From Chitinimonas sp. BJYL2 (GTDB lineage: Bacteria > Pseudomonadota > Gammaproteobacteria > Burkholderiales > Chitinimonadaceae): a DNA stretch of 64,000 bases. Below, piece after piece: positions 26,361 through 35,610 of this stretch. The position numbers were made by a program, and so were the translations under genes. The notes beneath the pieces are model-generated. The model was not told where the DNA came from. It saw only the letters and a list, made by a program, of their open reading frames with translations, and did not search any database. Position 1 is the first letter of the stretch, and each line of letters opens with the position of its first letter. The stretch lies in NCBI RefSeq assembly GCF_027257935.1, contig NZ_JANZKW010000001.1:1-64000 (forward strand). The letters are read 5' to 3'.

Positions 26361-27707
26361 ATGAACCTGAATTCGATATCCACCAATCTGAACCGCCTGT
26401 ACGGCCTAGTATCCGACGATCCGTTTCGCCTGCAAAGCAGCGTCGGTCAATCAGTCGGCAGCCGCACGGGATTGGGTATCCCCTCAACGAGCGTCAAGCT
26501 GTCGGATTACGGCCGCCTGCAATCCTCCCTGTCGGAGCTAAGGCGGGCTTCGGCGAATCTGGACGCCCGGGATGAGATCGCGGCCTACAAGGTCAGTTCA
26601 AGCACAAATGTGGTGCAAGCCAGTGCGGGCAAACAGGTGCAAGGGGGCCAGACACTGGGTGTGGAGGTCAACCAGCTCGCTCGCGCCCAGAAGCTCCAGT
26701 CCCAAGCCGTGGCCGATGCAGATACCACCCAGATCGGTGGCGGCACCTTGCGGATCGAGTTTGGCCGGCTGGATGAATCCGGCAACGGCTTCAACCCGAC
26801 CAGCGGAAGCGCCCGAAGCCTGACCATCCAGAGCACGGACAGCTCGCTCGATAGGATTGCCAGCCGTATCAACCGTGCAGATATCGGTGTTACGGCCAAA
26901 GTAGCCAAGGACAGCAACGATCAGTATCGCCTCGAAATCACGGGCAAGCAGAGCGGTGCCGCACAGGCATTCCGGATCACGGTGGACGATACGGATGGTA
27001 ACGATACCGATAGCACGCAGGGACTGTCGCGATTGGCTTTCGACCCGGATACCGGTCCCGGCTATGGCAAGAATCTCAGCACCGTGCAAATCGCACAGGA
27101 CGCCGAAGCCACCGTGGATGGCAAGCGCCTGAGCAGCAACACCAATACATTCTCTAATGTAGTACCCGGTATCAACCTGACAGCCAACACCACTGGCACG
27201 GCCAGAATCACCATTACCCGCGATACAGGTCAGGGCGAGAAGTCTGCAAAGGCCTTGGTGGCGGCATTCAATACCTTCCAAGGGCAGCTCAAGGATCTGG
27301 GTAGTGATGGCCTGACACGGAAAATCGGTAATGACATTGACAGGGCCATCAGTGGCGCGGAGACGGGCGCGGGACAAAAGCGGCTTACGTTGAGTGATCT
27401 GGGTATTCGCAAAGATGGCGACGGCCAACTCAAGCTGGATGAGGACAAGTTCAAACAGGCCTTCGCCAGCGATCCGGAGGGCGCCACTGCCCTGCTGGGA
27501 AATGCGGCAGCGCGCTTGGGCGCTGCCAGTGAAGACGCGCAAAGCGGAGTACTGCGCAAGACCAGCACTTCATTGAGACTGAATGATGCTGCTCCCCGTG
27601 GGCTCAGTGATGGATTCAACCCGGCCAGTAACCCGCTTGCCTATCGACAGACCACCAGCAATCTCTATGGTCTGGCACAGTATCTGTCGATTGCGGGACT
27701 ACGCTGA
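26361..27707 (+). CDS. FliD-like (flagellar hook-associated protein 2) protein
   Basis: A 448-residue protein resembling FliD, the filament cap. The N-terminal region contains VEVNQLARAQKLQSQAVAD, like FliD_N, and the C-terminal half carries LTRKIGNDIDRAISG, RLTLSDLGIRKDGDGQL and LDEDKFKQAFASDPEG (LGI... GxLxLDxxxFxxAL... pattern of FliD_C). The extreme N-terminus lacks the usual GSGLD motif, and no flagellar genes surround it. It could be a paralogue from a lateral or degenerate flagellar system, or a FliD-fold surface protein. ATG 26361 follows CGGGGCATGCA. Confidence 0.7.
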   Translation: MNLNSISTNLNRLYGLVSDDPFRLQSSVGQSVGSRTGLGIPSTSVKLSDYGRLQSSLSELRRASANLDARDEIAAYKVSSSTNVVQASAGKQVQGGQTLGVEVNQLARAQKLQSQAVADADTTQIGGGTLRIEFGRLDESGNGFNPTSGSARSLTIQSTDSSLDRIASRINRADIGVTAKVAKDSNDQYRLEITGKQSGAAQAFRITVDDTDGNDTDSTQGLSRLAFDPDTGPGYGKNLSTVQIAQDAEATVDGKRLSSNTNTFSNVVPGINLTANTTGTARITITRDTGQGEKSAKALVAAFNTFQGQLKDLGSDGLTRKIGNDIDRAISGAETGAGQKRLTLSDLGIRKDGDGQLKLDEDKFKQAFASDPEGATALLGNAAARLGAASEDAQSGVLRKTSTSLRLNDAAPRGLSDGFNPASNPLAYRQTTSNLYGLAQYLSIAGLR

Positions 27708-27718
27708 GTAGGTTCCAA

Positions 27719-27751
27719 CAACAAAAGCCCGGCATTGCCGGGCTTTTGTTG
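27719..27751. terminator. Bidirectional terminator between FliD-like gene and fabI
   Basis: AACAAAAGCCCGGC / GCCGGGCTTTTGTT with a three-base loop. A-rich and T-rich flanks make it work in both directions for the two converging genes. Confidence 0.9.
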
Positions 27752-27772
27752 TTGCTCACCGCGCCTGGGTAC

Positions 27773-28555
27773 TTACTCACCCATACCCGCAGCCACGGTG
27801 CTGTAACCCGCATCCACATGCATGATTTCGCCAGTCACCGCCGATGACAGATCCGACAGCAGGAAGGCCGCCACATTGCCCACCTCTTCAATCGTCACGT
27901 TACGCTTGAGCGGGGCCGACTCTTCCACGTGGTGCAGAATCTTCGAGAAGCCCGCGATACCTGCGGCCGCCAGCGTCTTGATCGGGCCGGCCGAGATGCC
28001 GTTGACGCGGATGCCCTGCCCACCCAGTGCGCTGGCCATGTAGCGCACATTGGCTTCCAGGCTGGCTTTGGCCAAGCCCATCACGTTGTAATTGACCACA
28101 GCACGCTCGGCGCCCAGGTAGCTCAGCGTCAGCAAGGCCGCGTTCGGGGCCAGCTGCGGACGCAACGCCTTGGCCAGCGCAGCAAAGCTGTAGCTGCTGA
28201 TGTCGTGGGCGATCTGGAATGCCTCGCGGCTGACCGAGTCGAGGTAGTCGCCCGACAACGCCTCACGCGGGGCGAAACCGATCGAGTGGACCACGCCATC
28301 GATGCGATCCCAATGCTTGCCCAGATCAGCGGCCATGGCAGCGATTTCTTCATCGGAGCCGACATCGCAACGCAGGACGATGTCGCTGCCGAACTCAGCG
28401 GCCATGTCGACCACGCGGTCCTTGAGCTTGTCGTTCACATAGGTGAAAGCGAGCGTGGCGCCCTCGCGCTTGCAGGCCTCGGCAATGCCGTAGGCAATGG
28501 AACGGTTGGACAAGAGGCCGGTGATCAGGATCTTTTTGTCGGCGAGAAAACCCAT
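27773..28555 (-). CDS. fabI: Enoyl-[acyl-carrier-protein] reductase (NADH) FabI
   Basis: A 260-residue NADH-dependent enoyl-ACP reductase that performs the last reduction of fatty-acid elongation. It is a short-chain dehydrogenase fold with [13 protein letters not shown] at the nucleotide site, HSIGFAP, and the FabI catalytic Tyr156-x6-Lys163 (YNVMGLAK) with Tyr146 just before (SYLGAE). The C-terminus ([15 protein letters not shown]) is typical. The start at 28555 ([10 protein letters not shown]) is preferred over 28573: it gives the standard length and is preceded by GGAAGCACTCAGA. Single gene, divergent to the ODP protein. It is the target of triclosan-type inhibitors in other bacteria. Confidence 0.96.
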   Translation of the reverse strand: MGFLADKKILITGLLSNRSIAYGIAEACKREGATLAFTYVNDKLKDRVVDMAAEFGSDIVLRCDVGSDEEIAAMAADLGKHWDRIDGVVHSIGFAPREALSGDYLDSVSREAFQIAHDISSYSFAALAKALRPQLAPNAALLTLSYLGAERAVVNYNVMGLAKASLEANVRYMASALGGQGIRVNGISAGPIKTLAAAGIAGFSKILHHVEESAPLKRNVTIEEVGNVAAFLLSDLSSAVTGEIMHVDAGYSTVAAGMGE

Positions 28556-28736
28556 TCTGAGTGCTTCCTTCACTTGGGGAAGCGAAGATTGTAGCTATCC
28601 CGCTGGCTTCGGCCAATGAAAGCCTGTCGGTCAAACGCTTGATTCATACTCGGCAAAACGGCTGGAACTTGAGCGCGATCAAGCCTTGCAGACCCTGCCT
28701 GCCTTAGTGTCCGGGCTTTGCCTGCAAGGAGCCGAC

Positions 28737-29531
28737 ATGGCGATTACCCTGTTCGACGACGGCGAACACCGCTGCCTGATGTTTGCCGATCTGGTCGATG
28801 ATGATGACGACCACGCGGTCCAGGCCAACCAGTTCCTGATCGTTTCCGGCCGTGAAGGCGCACTGATCGACCCGGCCGGCAACATGACCTACAACGCGCT
28901 GATCATGGCCATGGCGCGGTATTTTCCGGCACGCGAACTCAAGTACATCCTCGCCTCGCATGCCGACCCCGACATCGTGGCCTCACTCAACAAATGGCTG
29001 ATCGGCACCGATTGCACGCTGGTCGTATCGCGCCTGTGGGAGCGCTTCGTGCCGCACTTCTGCAATGTGGGCAATGCCAGCGGTCGCATCATGGGCCTGC
29101 CCGATGAAGGCGGCTGGATTGCGCTGGGCAATGATCGGCTGGCGGCCGTACCCGCGCATTTCCTGCATGCAGAGGGCAACTTCCATTTCTATGACCCACG
29201 CTCGGGCATCCTGTTTACGGGAGATATGGGCGCATCGATGGTCGAGCATGAGGCCGTCAACGCGCCGATCACGACCCTGGCTGAACTGGATCGGCACCTG
29301 AGCAATATGGATGGCTTCCACCGCCGCTATATGGTCAGCAACAAGGCCTGTCGCCTCTGGGCCAACATGGTGCGCCCCTGGGTGGAGCGCAACGAGATCA
29401 AGCTGTTCGTGCCGCAGCATGGCCGCTACTTCGTGGGCCGCGAAGTACTGCTGGGCTTTCTGGACTGGATCAGCAGCCTGCAATGCGGCATTGACCGCTT
29501 CGACGAGGGGCACTACCGGATGCCGCTTTAA
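28737..29531 (+). CDS. ODP-type oxygen-binding di-iron (metallo-beta-lactamase fold) protein
   Basis: A 264-residue protein with a flavodiiron-like metallo-beta-lactamase core but no flavodoxin domain, as in ODP (oxygen-binding di-iron) proteins. Metal-ligand candidates are HADPD (about residues 75-79), AHFLHAEGNF (near 140-150), GDMG (near 163) and VPQHGRYF near the end. Unlike hydrolases it lacks HxHxDH. ODP relatives are associated with chemotaxis and oxygen sensing. ATG 28737 has AAGGAG six bases upstream; an in-frame start 51 bases earlier has none. Confidence 0.8.
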   Translation: MAITLFDDGEHRCLMFADLVDDDDDHAVQANQFLIVSGREGALIDPAGNMTYNALIMAMARYFPARELKYILASHADPDIVASLNKWLIGTDCTLVVSRLWERFVPHFCNVGNASGRIMGLPDEGGWIALGNDRLAAVPAHFLHAEGNFHFYDPRSGILFTGDMGASMVEHEAVNAPITTLAELDRHLSNMDGFHRRYMVSNKACRLWANMVRPWVERNEIKLFVPQHGRYFVGREVLLGFLDWISSLQCGIDRFDEGHYRMPL

Positions 29532-29546
29532 GGAGGGCAGCCAGCC

Positions 29547-29580
29547 AACAAAAAGCCGGGCTATCGCCCGGCTTTTTGTT
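29547..29580. terminator. Bidirectional terminator after the ODP gene
   Basis: AACAAAAAGCCGGGC / GCCCGGCTTTTTGTT with a TATC loop, between the plus-strand ODP gene and the minus-strand acyl-CoA dehydrogenase gene. Confidence 0.9.
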
Positions 29581-29595
29581 TGGGGTGCATCACGC

Positions 29596-31380
29596 TCAGT
29601 AAGCGTCGTCGGCCAAAGCCAACACAGCATCGGCACCGTTCACCAAGACATCGGCAAAACTGGCCGTCTGTGGCAGCAGATACGCCGCATAGAAGTTGGC
29701 GGTGATCAGCTTCGATTCAAAGAATGCCGCATCGCCCTCGCCATCGGCCAGCTTCTGCTTGGCGATCAGCGCGGCCCGGCCCATTTGCCAGCCACCCAGC
29801 GTCAGGCCCATCAGTTCCAGATACGCCACCGAACCGGCGGCGACTTCGCGCGGTTGGGACTCAAACTGGTTGACCACGTACTCGGTAGCGACACGGGCGT
29901 TGGCCAGTGCCTTGTCGAGGCCGCTGGCCAGTTCGGTCAGGCCGGCAGTGCGCAGCTGGGCAACCACGCTTTCCACCTCGGCCAGCATGGCCTTGGCAGT
30001 GGCACCCTTCTCGCTCGCGGTCTTGCGGCCAACCAGGTCCATGGCCTGGATGCCGTTGGTGCCTTCGTAAATGGCGCTGATGCGTGAGTCGCGCAGGTAC
30101 TGGGCGGCACCGGTTTCTTCGATGTAGCCCATACCGCCGTGTACCTGCACGCCCAGACTGGCAATGCGGCTGGCGTTCTCGGTGTTCCAGCCCTTGACGA
30201 TGGGGGTCAGGAAACCGACCACGGCACCCCACTTCTGGCGTTCGGCGGCGTCGGGATGGCGACCGGCCTTGTCGAGCGCGGCGCAGGCGTAGTAGGTCAA
30301 TGCGCGTTCGGCTTCGACCAAGGCACGCATGGTCATCAGCATGCGGCGTACATCGGGGTGACGGATGATGGCGGCCGGGTTCGGGTTGTCCGAACCCAGT
30401 TCACGGCTTTGCAGACGATCACGCGCGTAGCCCACGGCCTTCTGATAGGCAGCCGATGCCAGCGCCATGCCTTCGACGCCCACGCCCAGACGGGCCGCGT
30501 TCATCATGGTGAACATATAGCCGAGGCCACGGTTGGCTTCGCCCACCAGATAGCCGATGGCACCACCGTTGTCGCCATAGCTCATCACGCAGGTCGGCGA
30601 GCCGTGAATGCCCATCTTGTGTTCGATGGACACGCATTGCAGATCATTACGCGGACCCAGCGAGCCGTCGGCATTGACCATGAACTTGGGCACCACGAAC
30701 AGCGAGATCCCCTTCACGCCAGCCGGTGCGTCGGGCAAGCGGGCCAGCACGAGGTGGACGATGTTCTCGGCCATATCGTGCTCACCCCAGGTGATGAAAA
30801 TCTTCTGGCCGGTGATCTTGTAGGTGCCATCGCCCACGGGCACGGCGCGGCTCTTGACCAGCGAGAGGTCCGAACCTGCCTGCGGCTCGGTCAGATTCAT
30901 GGTGCCGGTCCACACGCCTTCCACCATCTTGGGCAGGTAGATCGTCTTCAGCTCGTCGGAGCCATGGTGTTCCAGCGCGGCAATCGCGCCCAGCGTCAGC
31001 AGCGGGCACAGCGAGAAAGCCATGTTCGAGGCTTTCCACATTTCCTCGACCGCCGTCGCGATCAGGCTGGGCATACCCTGGCCACCAAAATCGGCCGGCG
31101 CGTGCAGGCCGCCCCAGCCGTTTTCCACATACTGGGTGTAAGCGTCCTTGAATCCGGGCGCCGTGGTGACCACGGCATCAGCCAGCTTGTTGCCATGCTG
31201 ATCACCCACGCGATTCAGTGGGGCCAGCACGTTCTCGGCGAACTTGGCGGCTTCTTCGAGAATGGCATCGGCGAGCTCGGGGTTCACATCTTCATAACCC
31301 GGCAGGGCGGACACTTCGCTAAGGCCGGCCAGTTCGTTCATCACGAAACGCATGTCGGCGAGCGGGGCTTGATAAGTCAT
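29596..31380 (-). CDS. Acyl-CoA dehydrogenase with C-terminal extension
   Basis: A 594-residue FAD-dependent acyl-CoA dehydrogenase of the long form. Middle-domain motifs include TGTMNLTEPQAGSDLSLV and KITGQKIFITWGEHD. The C-terminal domain has YEGTNGIQAMDLVGRK, whose Glu is the candidate catalytic base, followed by an about 130-residue extension (Acyl-CoA_dh_C family). It passes electrons to the ETF encoded immediately upstream (31470-33157), forming a fatty-acid or branched-acid oxidation operon. Start at ATG 31380 (MTYQAPLADMRF) with CCGGAGACAGCC just before; a start 60 bases further upstream gives an atypical N-terminus. Confidence 0.93.
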   Translation of the reverse strand: MTYQAPLADMRFVMNELAGLSEVSALPGYEDVNPELADAILEEAAKFAENVLAPLNRVGDQHGNKLADAVVTTAPGFKDAYTQYVENGWGGLHAPADFGGQGMPSLIATAVEEMWKASNMAFSLCPLLTLGAIAALEHHGSDELKTIYLPKMVEGVWTGTMNLTEPQAGSDLSLVKSRAVPVGDGTYKITGQKIFITWGEHDMAENIVHLVLARLPDAPAGVKGISLFVVPKFMVNADGSLGPRNDLQCVSIEHKMGIHGSPTCVMSYGDNGGAIGYLVGEANRGLGYMFTMMNAARLGVGVEGMALASAAYQKAVGYARDRLQSRELGSDNPNPAAIIRHPDVRRMLMTMRALVEAERALTYYACAALDKAGRHPDAAERQKWGAVVGFLTPIVKGWNTENASRIASLGVQVHGGMGYIEETGAAQYLRDSRISAIYEGTNGIQAMDLVGRKTASEKGATAKAMLAEVESVVAQLRTAGLTELASGLDKALANARVATEYVVNQFESQPREVAAGSVAYLELMGLTLGGWQMGRAALIAKQKLADGEGDAAFFESKLITANFYAAYLLPQTASFADVLVNGADAVLALADDAY

Positions 31381-31469
31381 GGCTGTCTCCGGTTTTAATT
31401 CGAGCGCTTGCTTGATTTGTGGGGCTTTAAAAACGGCCACCTTGGTGACCGTTTTAGTGCATGGACTGC

Positions 31470-32405
31470 TTATTTGTTCAGTTCGGCCAAGAGTTCAGGC
31501 ACAGCGGTAAACAAATCGGCAACAAGACCATAGTCCGCCACCTGGAAGATCGGGGCTTCCTCGTCCTTGTTGATGGCGACGATGACTTTGGAATCCTTCA
31601 TGCCGGCCAAATGCTGGATCGCACCCGAGATACCGACGGCGATATACAGCTGCGGCGCGACGATCTTGCCGGTCTGGCCGACCTGATAATCGTTCGGGGC
31701 ATAGCCCGCATCCACCGCAGCACGGCTGGCGCCGATAGCAGCACCGAGTTTGTCGGCCAGCGGTTCGAGCACGCCGTGGAACTGCTCGCTGGAACCCAGC
31801 GCGCGGCCACCCGAGACGATGATCTTGGCGGCACCCAGTTCGGGGCGGGCGGACTTGGTCAGCTCTTGCGACACAAAGCCCGATTTGCCGGCATCGCTGC
31901 CTGCACCCACGGCTTCGATTGCGGCGCTGCCACCTTCGGCGACGGCGTCGAAGGCGGTGGTACGGACAGTCAGCACCTTGATCGAATCGCTCGACTGCAC
32001 GGTGGCAATCACGTTGCCGGCGTAGATCGGGCGGACAAAGGTATCGGACGATTCAATGCCGATCACGTCGGAAATCTGCGCCACATCCAGCAAGGCAGCC
32101 ACACGCGGCAGCACATTCTTGCCAAAGGTCGATGCCGGGGCCAGCACATGGCTGTAACCCTTGGCCAACTCAACCACGACGGGTGCCAGGTTCTCGGCCA
32201 GGCCGTGCGCCAGATGCGCGCCATCGGCAGTCAGCACCTTGGCGACGCCAACGAGCTTGGCGGCAGCTTGTGCGGCAGCGCCAGCATTGTGGCCAGCGAC
32301 CAGCACGTGGATATCGCCACCCAGCTTTTGCGCGGCGGTCACGGTGTTCAGCGTGGCGGCCTTCAGGTGGGTATTGTCGTGTTCTGCGATAACGAGAATG
32401 GCCAT
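31470..32405 (-). CDS. etfA: Electron transfer flavoprotein, alpha subunit
   Basis: A 311-residue ETF alpha subunit that binds FAD and carries electrons from acyl-CoA dehydrogenases to ETF-ubiquinone oxidoreductase. The N-terminal [11 protein letters not shown] and the C-terminal FAD-binding region ([40 protein letters not shown], then [20 protein letters not shown]) are diagnostic. Two bases separate it from etfB, and it lies directly upstream of the dehydrogenase gene, so the three form one operon. Confidence 0.97.
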   Translation of the reverse strand: MAILVIAEHDNTHLKAATLNTVTAAQKLGGDIHVLVAGHNAGAAAQAAAKLVGVAKVLTADGAHLAHGLAENLAPVVVELAKGYSHVLAPASTFGKNVLPRVAALLDVAQISDVIGIESSDTFVRPIYAGNVIATVQSSDSIKVLTVRTTAFDAVAEGGSAAIEAVGAGSDAGKSGFVSQELTKSARPELGAAKIIVSGGRALGSSEQFHGVLEPLADKLGAAIGASRAAVDAGYAPNDYQVGQTGKIVAPQLYIAVGISGAIQHLAGMKDSKVIVAINKDEEAPIFQVADYGLVADLFTAVPELLAELNK

Positions 32406-32407
32406 GA

Positions 32408-33157
32408 TCAGATCACCTTCGCTTCATTCTTGAGTTTGGCCACCAGCTCGGCCACCGAGCCCACCTTGATGCCCGCCGAGCGCGCGGCCGGCTCGGCCAC
32501 CTTGATCAGCTTCAGGCGCGGTGCGGCATCCACGCCCAGATCGGCCGGGGTCACTTTGTCCAGCGGCTTCTTCTTGGCGGCCATGATGTTCGGCAGCTTC
32601 ACGTAACGCGGTTCGTTCAGGCGCAGGTCGGTGGTGATGATCGCGGGCAGGCTCAGCGACACGGTCTCCAGACCGCCGTCGATTTCGCGGGTGACATTGA
32701 CCTTGTCGCCAGCCAGTTCCACCTTGGAGGCAAACGTGCCTTGCGGGGCGTTCATCAATGCGGCCAGCATCTGGCCGGTCTGGTTGGCATCGTCGTCGAT
32801 GGCTTGCTTGCCCAGCACTACCAGCTGCGGGGCTTCCTTATCGGCCACGGCCTTGAGCAGCTTGGCCACGGCCAGCGGCTGCAGTTCGGCCTCGGTTTCC
32901 ACGTGGATGGCACGGTCAGCACCCATGGCCAGTGCGGTGCGCAGCGTTTCTTCACACTGCTTCACGCCCAGCGAGACCACGACGATCTCGGTGGCCTTGC
33001 CGGCTTCCTTGAGACGCACGGCCTCTTCGACGGCGATTTCGTCGAAGGGGTTCATGGACATCTTCACATTAGCGATATCGACGTTGGAGCCATCGGCTTT
33101 GACGCGAACTTTGACGTTGTAATCAACAACGCGTTTGACTGCGACCAGGATCTTCAA
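32408..33157 (-). CDS. etfB: Electron transfer flavoprotein, beta subunit (TTG start)
   Basis: A 249-residue ETF beta subunit, the standard length when translation begins at TTG 33157 ([20 protein letters not shown]). GCGGAGGCTG lies six bases before it; the upstream in-frame ATG at 33211 would add an atypical proline-rich tail. Markers include [36 protein letters not shown] and [20 protein letters not shown]. It binds AMP and pairs with EtfA. First gene of the etfB-etfA-acyl-CoA dehydrogenase operon; possible operators lie upstream (33315-33337, 33378-33391). Confidence 0.96.
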   Translation of the reverse strand: MKILVAVKRVVDYNVKVRVKADGSNVDIANVKMSMNPFDEIAVEEAVRLKEAGKATEIVVVSLGVKQCEETLRTALAMGADRAIHVETEAELQPLAVAKLLKAVADKEAPQLVVLGKQAIDDDANQTGQMLAALMNAPQGTFASKVELAGDKVNVTREIDGGLETVSLSLPAIITTDLRLNEPRYVKLPNIMAAKKKPLDKVTPADLGVDAAPRLKLIKVAEPAARSAGIKVGSVAELVAKLKNEAKVI

Positions 33158-33314
33158 AACAGCCTCCGCAGGGGGGTCGTAGAGGGAATTCGTGGGCTCG
33201 GGTGCGGACACAGCATCGACTCACCATCGCGGGAGAACGATACGGCGCCAGCAGCAACGGCCTCTTCTAGAGCGCGTGAGGATAGCACCGAGGGGGTGCC
33301 AGCGTCACTTGAGC

Positions 33315-33337
33315 GTAGTCATACAAAATCTGACTAC
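33315..33337. promoter_or_regulatory. Seven-base inverted repeat upstream of etfB
   Basis: GTAGTCA, nine-base spacer TACAAAATC, TGACTAC: perfect dyad about 158 bases upstream of the etfB start. Looks like an operator for a dimeric regulator of the etf operon. Confidence 0.45.
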
Positions 33338-33377
33338 CTATTACCTTTGATCGAAAACTAGCACCTTGCGGCCGAAT

Positions 33378-33391
33378 CAAACAAGCGTTTG
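33378..33391. promoter_or_regulatory. PsrA-like box (CAAAC-N4-GTTTG)
   Basis: CAAACAAGCGTTTG matches the consensus dyad reported for the fatty-acid-responsive TetR regulator PsrA (C/G-AAAC-N2-4-GTTT-G/C). PsrA represses etf and acyl-CoA dehydrogenase genes in other proteobacteria, so the location fits. It could equally act on purU. Confidence 0.45.
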
Positions 33392-33505
33392 ATTTGTAGT
33401 GTAGGTCCCTCACCACAGCGCTGTCGCGATTGCCCCACCCCGCAGGCTTTGCCAGAATGCCCGGCCGCGCCTGTTGCGGCTGTTACCGATCGAGCTCCGC
33501 CTGCC

Positions 33506-34360
33506 ATGAAAAACACCGCCACCCTGCTGATCTCGTGCCCTGACCGCAAGGGCCTGGTCGCCGCGATTGCGAACTTCCTCTACACCTACAACGCCAACAT
33601 CCTGCACGCCGATCAGCATCAGGACGACGATGCCGGCTTGTTCCTGATGCGGGTGGAATGGGATCTGGATGGCTTCGCGCTCGACATGAATGCGTTCGAG
33701 GCTGCGTTTGCGCCCATTGCCGAACGTTTCGGCATGGACTGGAAGCTCAAGCGCTCGGCGCAGAAGCCGCGCATGGCGATCTTTGTGTCCAAGTACGATC
33801 ACTGCCTGGTGGATCTGCTGCATCGTCGCCACACTGGCGAGCTCGATTGCGAGATCCCCTTGGTGATTTCCAACCACGAAGACTGCCGCCGCGTGGCGGA
33901 GTTCTACGGCATTGCTTATTACGTAATCGACGTGAACAAGGACAACAAGGCCGAGGCCGAGGCGCGTGAACACGCCCTGTTGCAGGAACACGGCATCGAC
34001 CTGATCGTGCTGGCGCGCTACATGCAGGTGCTGTCGAGCGACTTCACTGCCAAGTGGAAACACCGCGTCATCAATATCCACCACAGCTTCCTGCCGGCCT
34101 TTGAAGGGGCCAAGCCCTACCACCGTGCCCATGCACGCGGGGTAAAGCTGATCGGTGCCACCAGCCATTACGTGACCGAGGTGCTCGACGATGGCCCGAT
34201 CATCGAACAGGACGTTACCCGCATCTCGCACCGCGACACCGTGGACGCACTGGTTGAAAAGGGTCGCGATCTCGAACGCATCGTGCTCTCGCGCGCCGTG
34301 CGCTGGCATCTGGATCACCGCGTACTTGTATATGGCCACAAGACGGTTGTGTTCGACTGA
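33506..34360 (+). CDS. purU: Formyltetrahydrofolate deformylase
   Basis: A 284-residue enzyme releasing formate from 10-formyl-THF for purine synthesis and one-carbon balance. An N-terminal ACT domain (about residues 4-80, [20 protein letters not shown]) precedes the formyltransferase fold with [19 protein letters not shown] and the catalytic-loop aspartate in [14 protein letters not shown] 33506 ([10 protein letters not shown]) is chosen; a longer frame from 33389 runs through GC-rich, low-quality sequence. Followed by a perfect 55-base tandem duplication. Confidence 0.95.
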   Translation: MKNTATLLISCPDRKGLVAAIANFLYTYNANILHADQHQDDDAGLFLMRVEWDLDGFALDMNAFEAAFAPIAERFGMDWKLKRSAQKPRMAIFVSKYDHCLVDLLHRRHTGELDCEIPLVISNHEDCRRVAEFYGIAYYVIDVNKDNKAEAEAREHALLQEHGIDLIVLARYMQVLSSDFTAKWKHRVINIHHSFLPAFEGAKPYHRAHARGVKLIGATSHYVTEVLDDGPIIEQDVTRISHRDTVDALVEKGRDLERIVLSRAVRWHLDHRVLVYGHKTVVFD

Positions 34361-34362
34361 AC

Positions 34363-34472
34363 CAGCGCCTGCATGCCGTCCAGCTGCAAAAACAGTAAAA
34401 AAGTGTCTCACCGGCTGCAGCGCCTGCATGCCGTCCAGCTGCAAAAACAGTAAAAAAGTGTCTCACCGGCTG
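34363..34472. repeat. Perfect 55-base tandem duplication downstream of purU
   Basis: Two identical, adjacent 55-base copies (34363-34417 and 34418-34472) start three bases after the purU stop codon. Each holds a CAGCTG core, a T-rich tract on the minus strand and CACCGGCTG. GAACCAGC at 34359-34366 and GCTGGTTC at 34469-34476 form an outer inverted repeat around the pair. Not a CRISPR (only two units, no spacers). Confidence 0.9.
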
Positions 34473-34530
34473 GTTCACGACCAGGCATCGCGCAAGAATG
34501 AGGCTTGCACCCATCGCCAAGGAGCGGCTC

Positions 34531-34926
34531 ATGTCTACTCATCTCAAGGCAGGCCATACCGCTGCCATCTTGACCTGCGCACTGCTGGCCGGCTGCGCCA
34601 ATGTCACCAACACCAGCTTGCTGGATGGCAGCCACACCTTCGGCCGCACCGAGCTCAATACCTATCCCGTTCGAGTGCTGGCCGTTGATGGTTACTACGG
34701 CGTGGACGTCAATCCGGTCCGCGCAGAACCCGGTGAGCGCGTGCTGCGTGTTGCGACGGCACCGGTAGCCGGCTTCCACAATCCGCCAACCAAGGACGTA
34801 CGGTTTACCGTAGCGCCATGCAAGCGCTACTATCTGGCGGCCAAACGGCAAAGTCCGCTGAAACAGGATTTCGAGCTGATTGTGCAGTCCGTCGATGATC
34901 GACTGGATTGCCAGAAGCAGGGCTGA
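34531..34926 (+). CDS. Hypothetical lipoprotein
   Basis: A 131-residue protein whose N-terminus has a signal peptide ending in a lipobox (CALLAGC), so it should be lipidated at the outer or inner membrane. The remaining about 110 residues contain two further cysteines (VAPCKRYYL and DRLDCQKQG) that may pair in the periplasm. No domain recognised. ATG 34531 has AAGGAG seven bases upstream; an earlier in-frame ATG at 34498 would place 11 residues before the signal peptide. Confidence 0.8.
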   Translation: MSTHLKAGHTAAILTCALLAGCANVTNTSLLDGSHTFGRTELNTYPVRVLAVDGYYGVDVNPVRAEPGERVLRVATAPVAGFHNPPTKDVRFTVAPCKRYYLAAKRQSPLKQDFELIVQSVDDRLDCQKQG

Positions 34927-35033
34927 GCCGTATGACTGGCCATCGTTGCCACCACCTCTGACCCCGTCCCCGCCCAGCGCGCGGGATGCACGGATTGCCG
35001 GCCATGTCGGCAATCCGTCGTTTTGAAGACGCC

Positions 35034-35609
35034 ATGCTGCCTTTCTTTCAGGACGCCTTTGACCTTGCCCGGTTCCGGGTCAAGCCACTAGAACACTACG
35101 CCTACGACTGGTGGCAGCCCATCGCATGGCTGACCACGCTGGCGATCCTGCCCGTGCTGCTGGCCTTGGGTAAGACCGGCAATCCACTGGGCATGCTGGC
35201 GTTCTCGCTCGCGGCCAGCTGGGGGCAGGCACTGCTGTTCACCTTTTTCTTTGCTTGGTGGATCAGGAAGCATCCACAAACCCAGATACGCGGCTCACTG
35301 TTTCCGCTGGTAGTGCTGGCCAGCAGTGCCCAGCTGAGCGGACTGCTGCTGTCGATCACGCCCGAGATGCTGGTGCCGCTGGTGTTTCTGGGTCTGCTGG
35401 TCTACCAGTTTGCCGTACTGCTCAATGCTCTGGCCAAAACCCACAGCCTGCCGGTGCGCTATATGGTCAACGGCCTGATGGTGTATCTGGCCGGCTGCTT
35501 TGCCCTCAGCGTGCTGATTGCCATGCTGCTGATCATGGCGGGTGTGGAAATGCCGCAGCTACCCGCAGCTCCCGCCAACGCACCAGCTACGGCGCAGGGC
35601 AACGCCTGA
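35034..35609 (+). CDS. Hypothetical polytopic inner-membrane protein (YIP1-like topology)
   Basis: About 191 residues with five or six hydrophobic segments, e.g. IAWLTTLAILPVLLALG, LAASWGQALLFTFFFAWWI, LVVLASSAQLSGLLLSI, MLVPLVFLGLLVYQFAVLL and CFALSVLIAMLLIMAGV. The topology resembles YIP1-family proteins but I cannot confirm the family. The start is uncertain: ATG 35034 (MLPFFQDAF) is chosen over 34986. It ends one base before gspF, so it is part of the gspF transcript, yet T2SS operons do not usually include it. Confidence 0.65.
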   Translation: MLPFFQDAFDLARFRVKPLEHYAYDWWQPIAWLTTLAILPVLLALGKTGNPLGMLAFSLAASWGQALLFTFFFAWWIRKHPQTQIRGSLFPLVVLASSAQLSGLLLSITPEMLVPLVFLGLLVYQFAVLLNALAKTHSLPVRYMVNGLMVYLAGCFALSVLIAMLLIMAGVEMPQLPAAPANAPATAQGNA

Positions 35610-35610
35610 T

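Larger units (their letters stand above)
33158..33505. other. 348-base divergent regulatory spacer between etfB and purU
   Basis: Contains two separate inverted repeats listed on their own (33315-33337 and 33378-33391). No gene-like frame. It presumably carries both promoters; I see no canonical -35/-10 pair for either. Confidence 0.5.

Noticed and set aside
30139-31398. 419-codon plus-strand frame
   Set aside because: Antisense to the acyl-CoA dehydrogenase gene, no ribosome site or recognisable domain.
34363-34472. CRISPR-like repeat
   Set aside because: Only two adjacent units without spacers; a tandem duplication.
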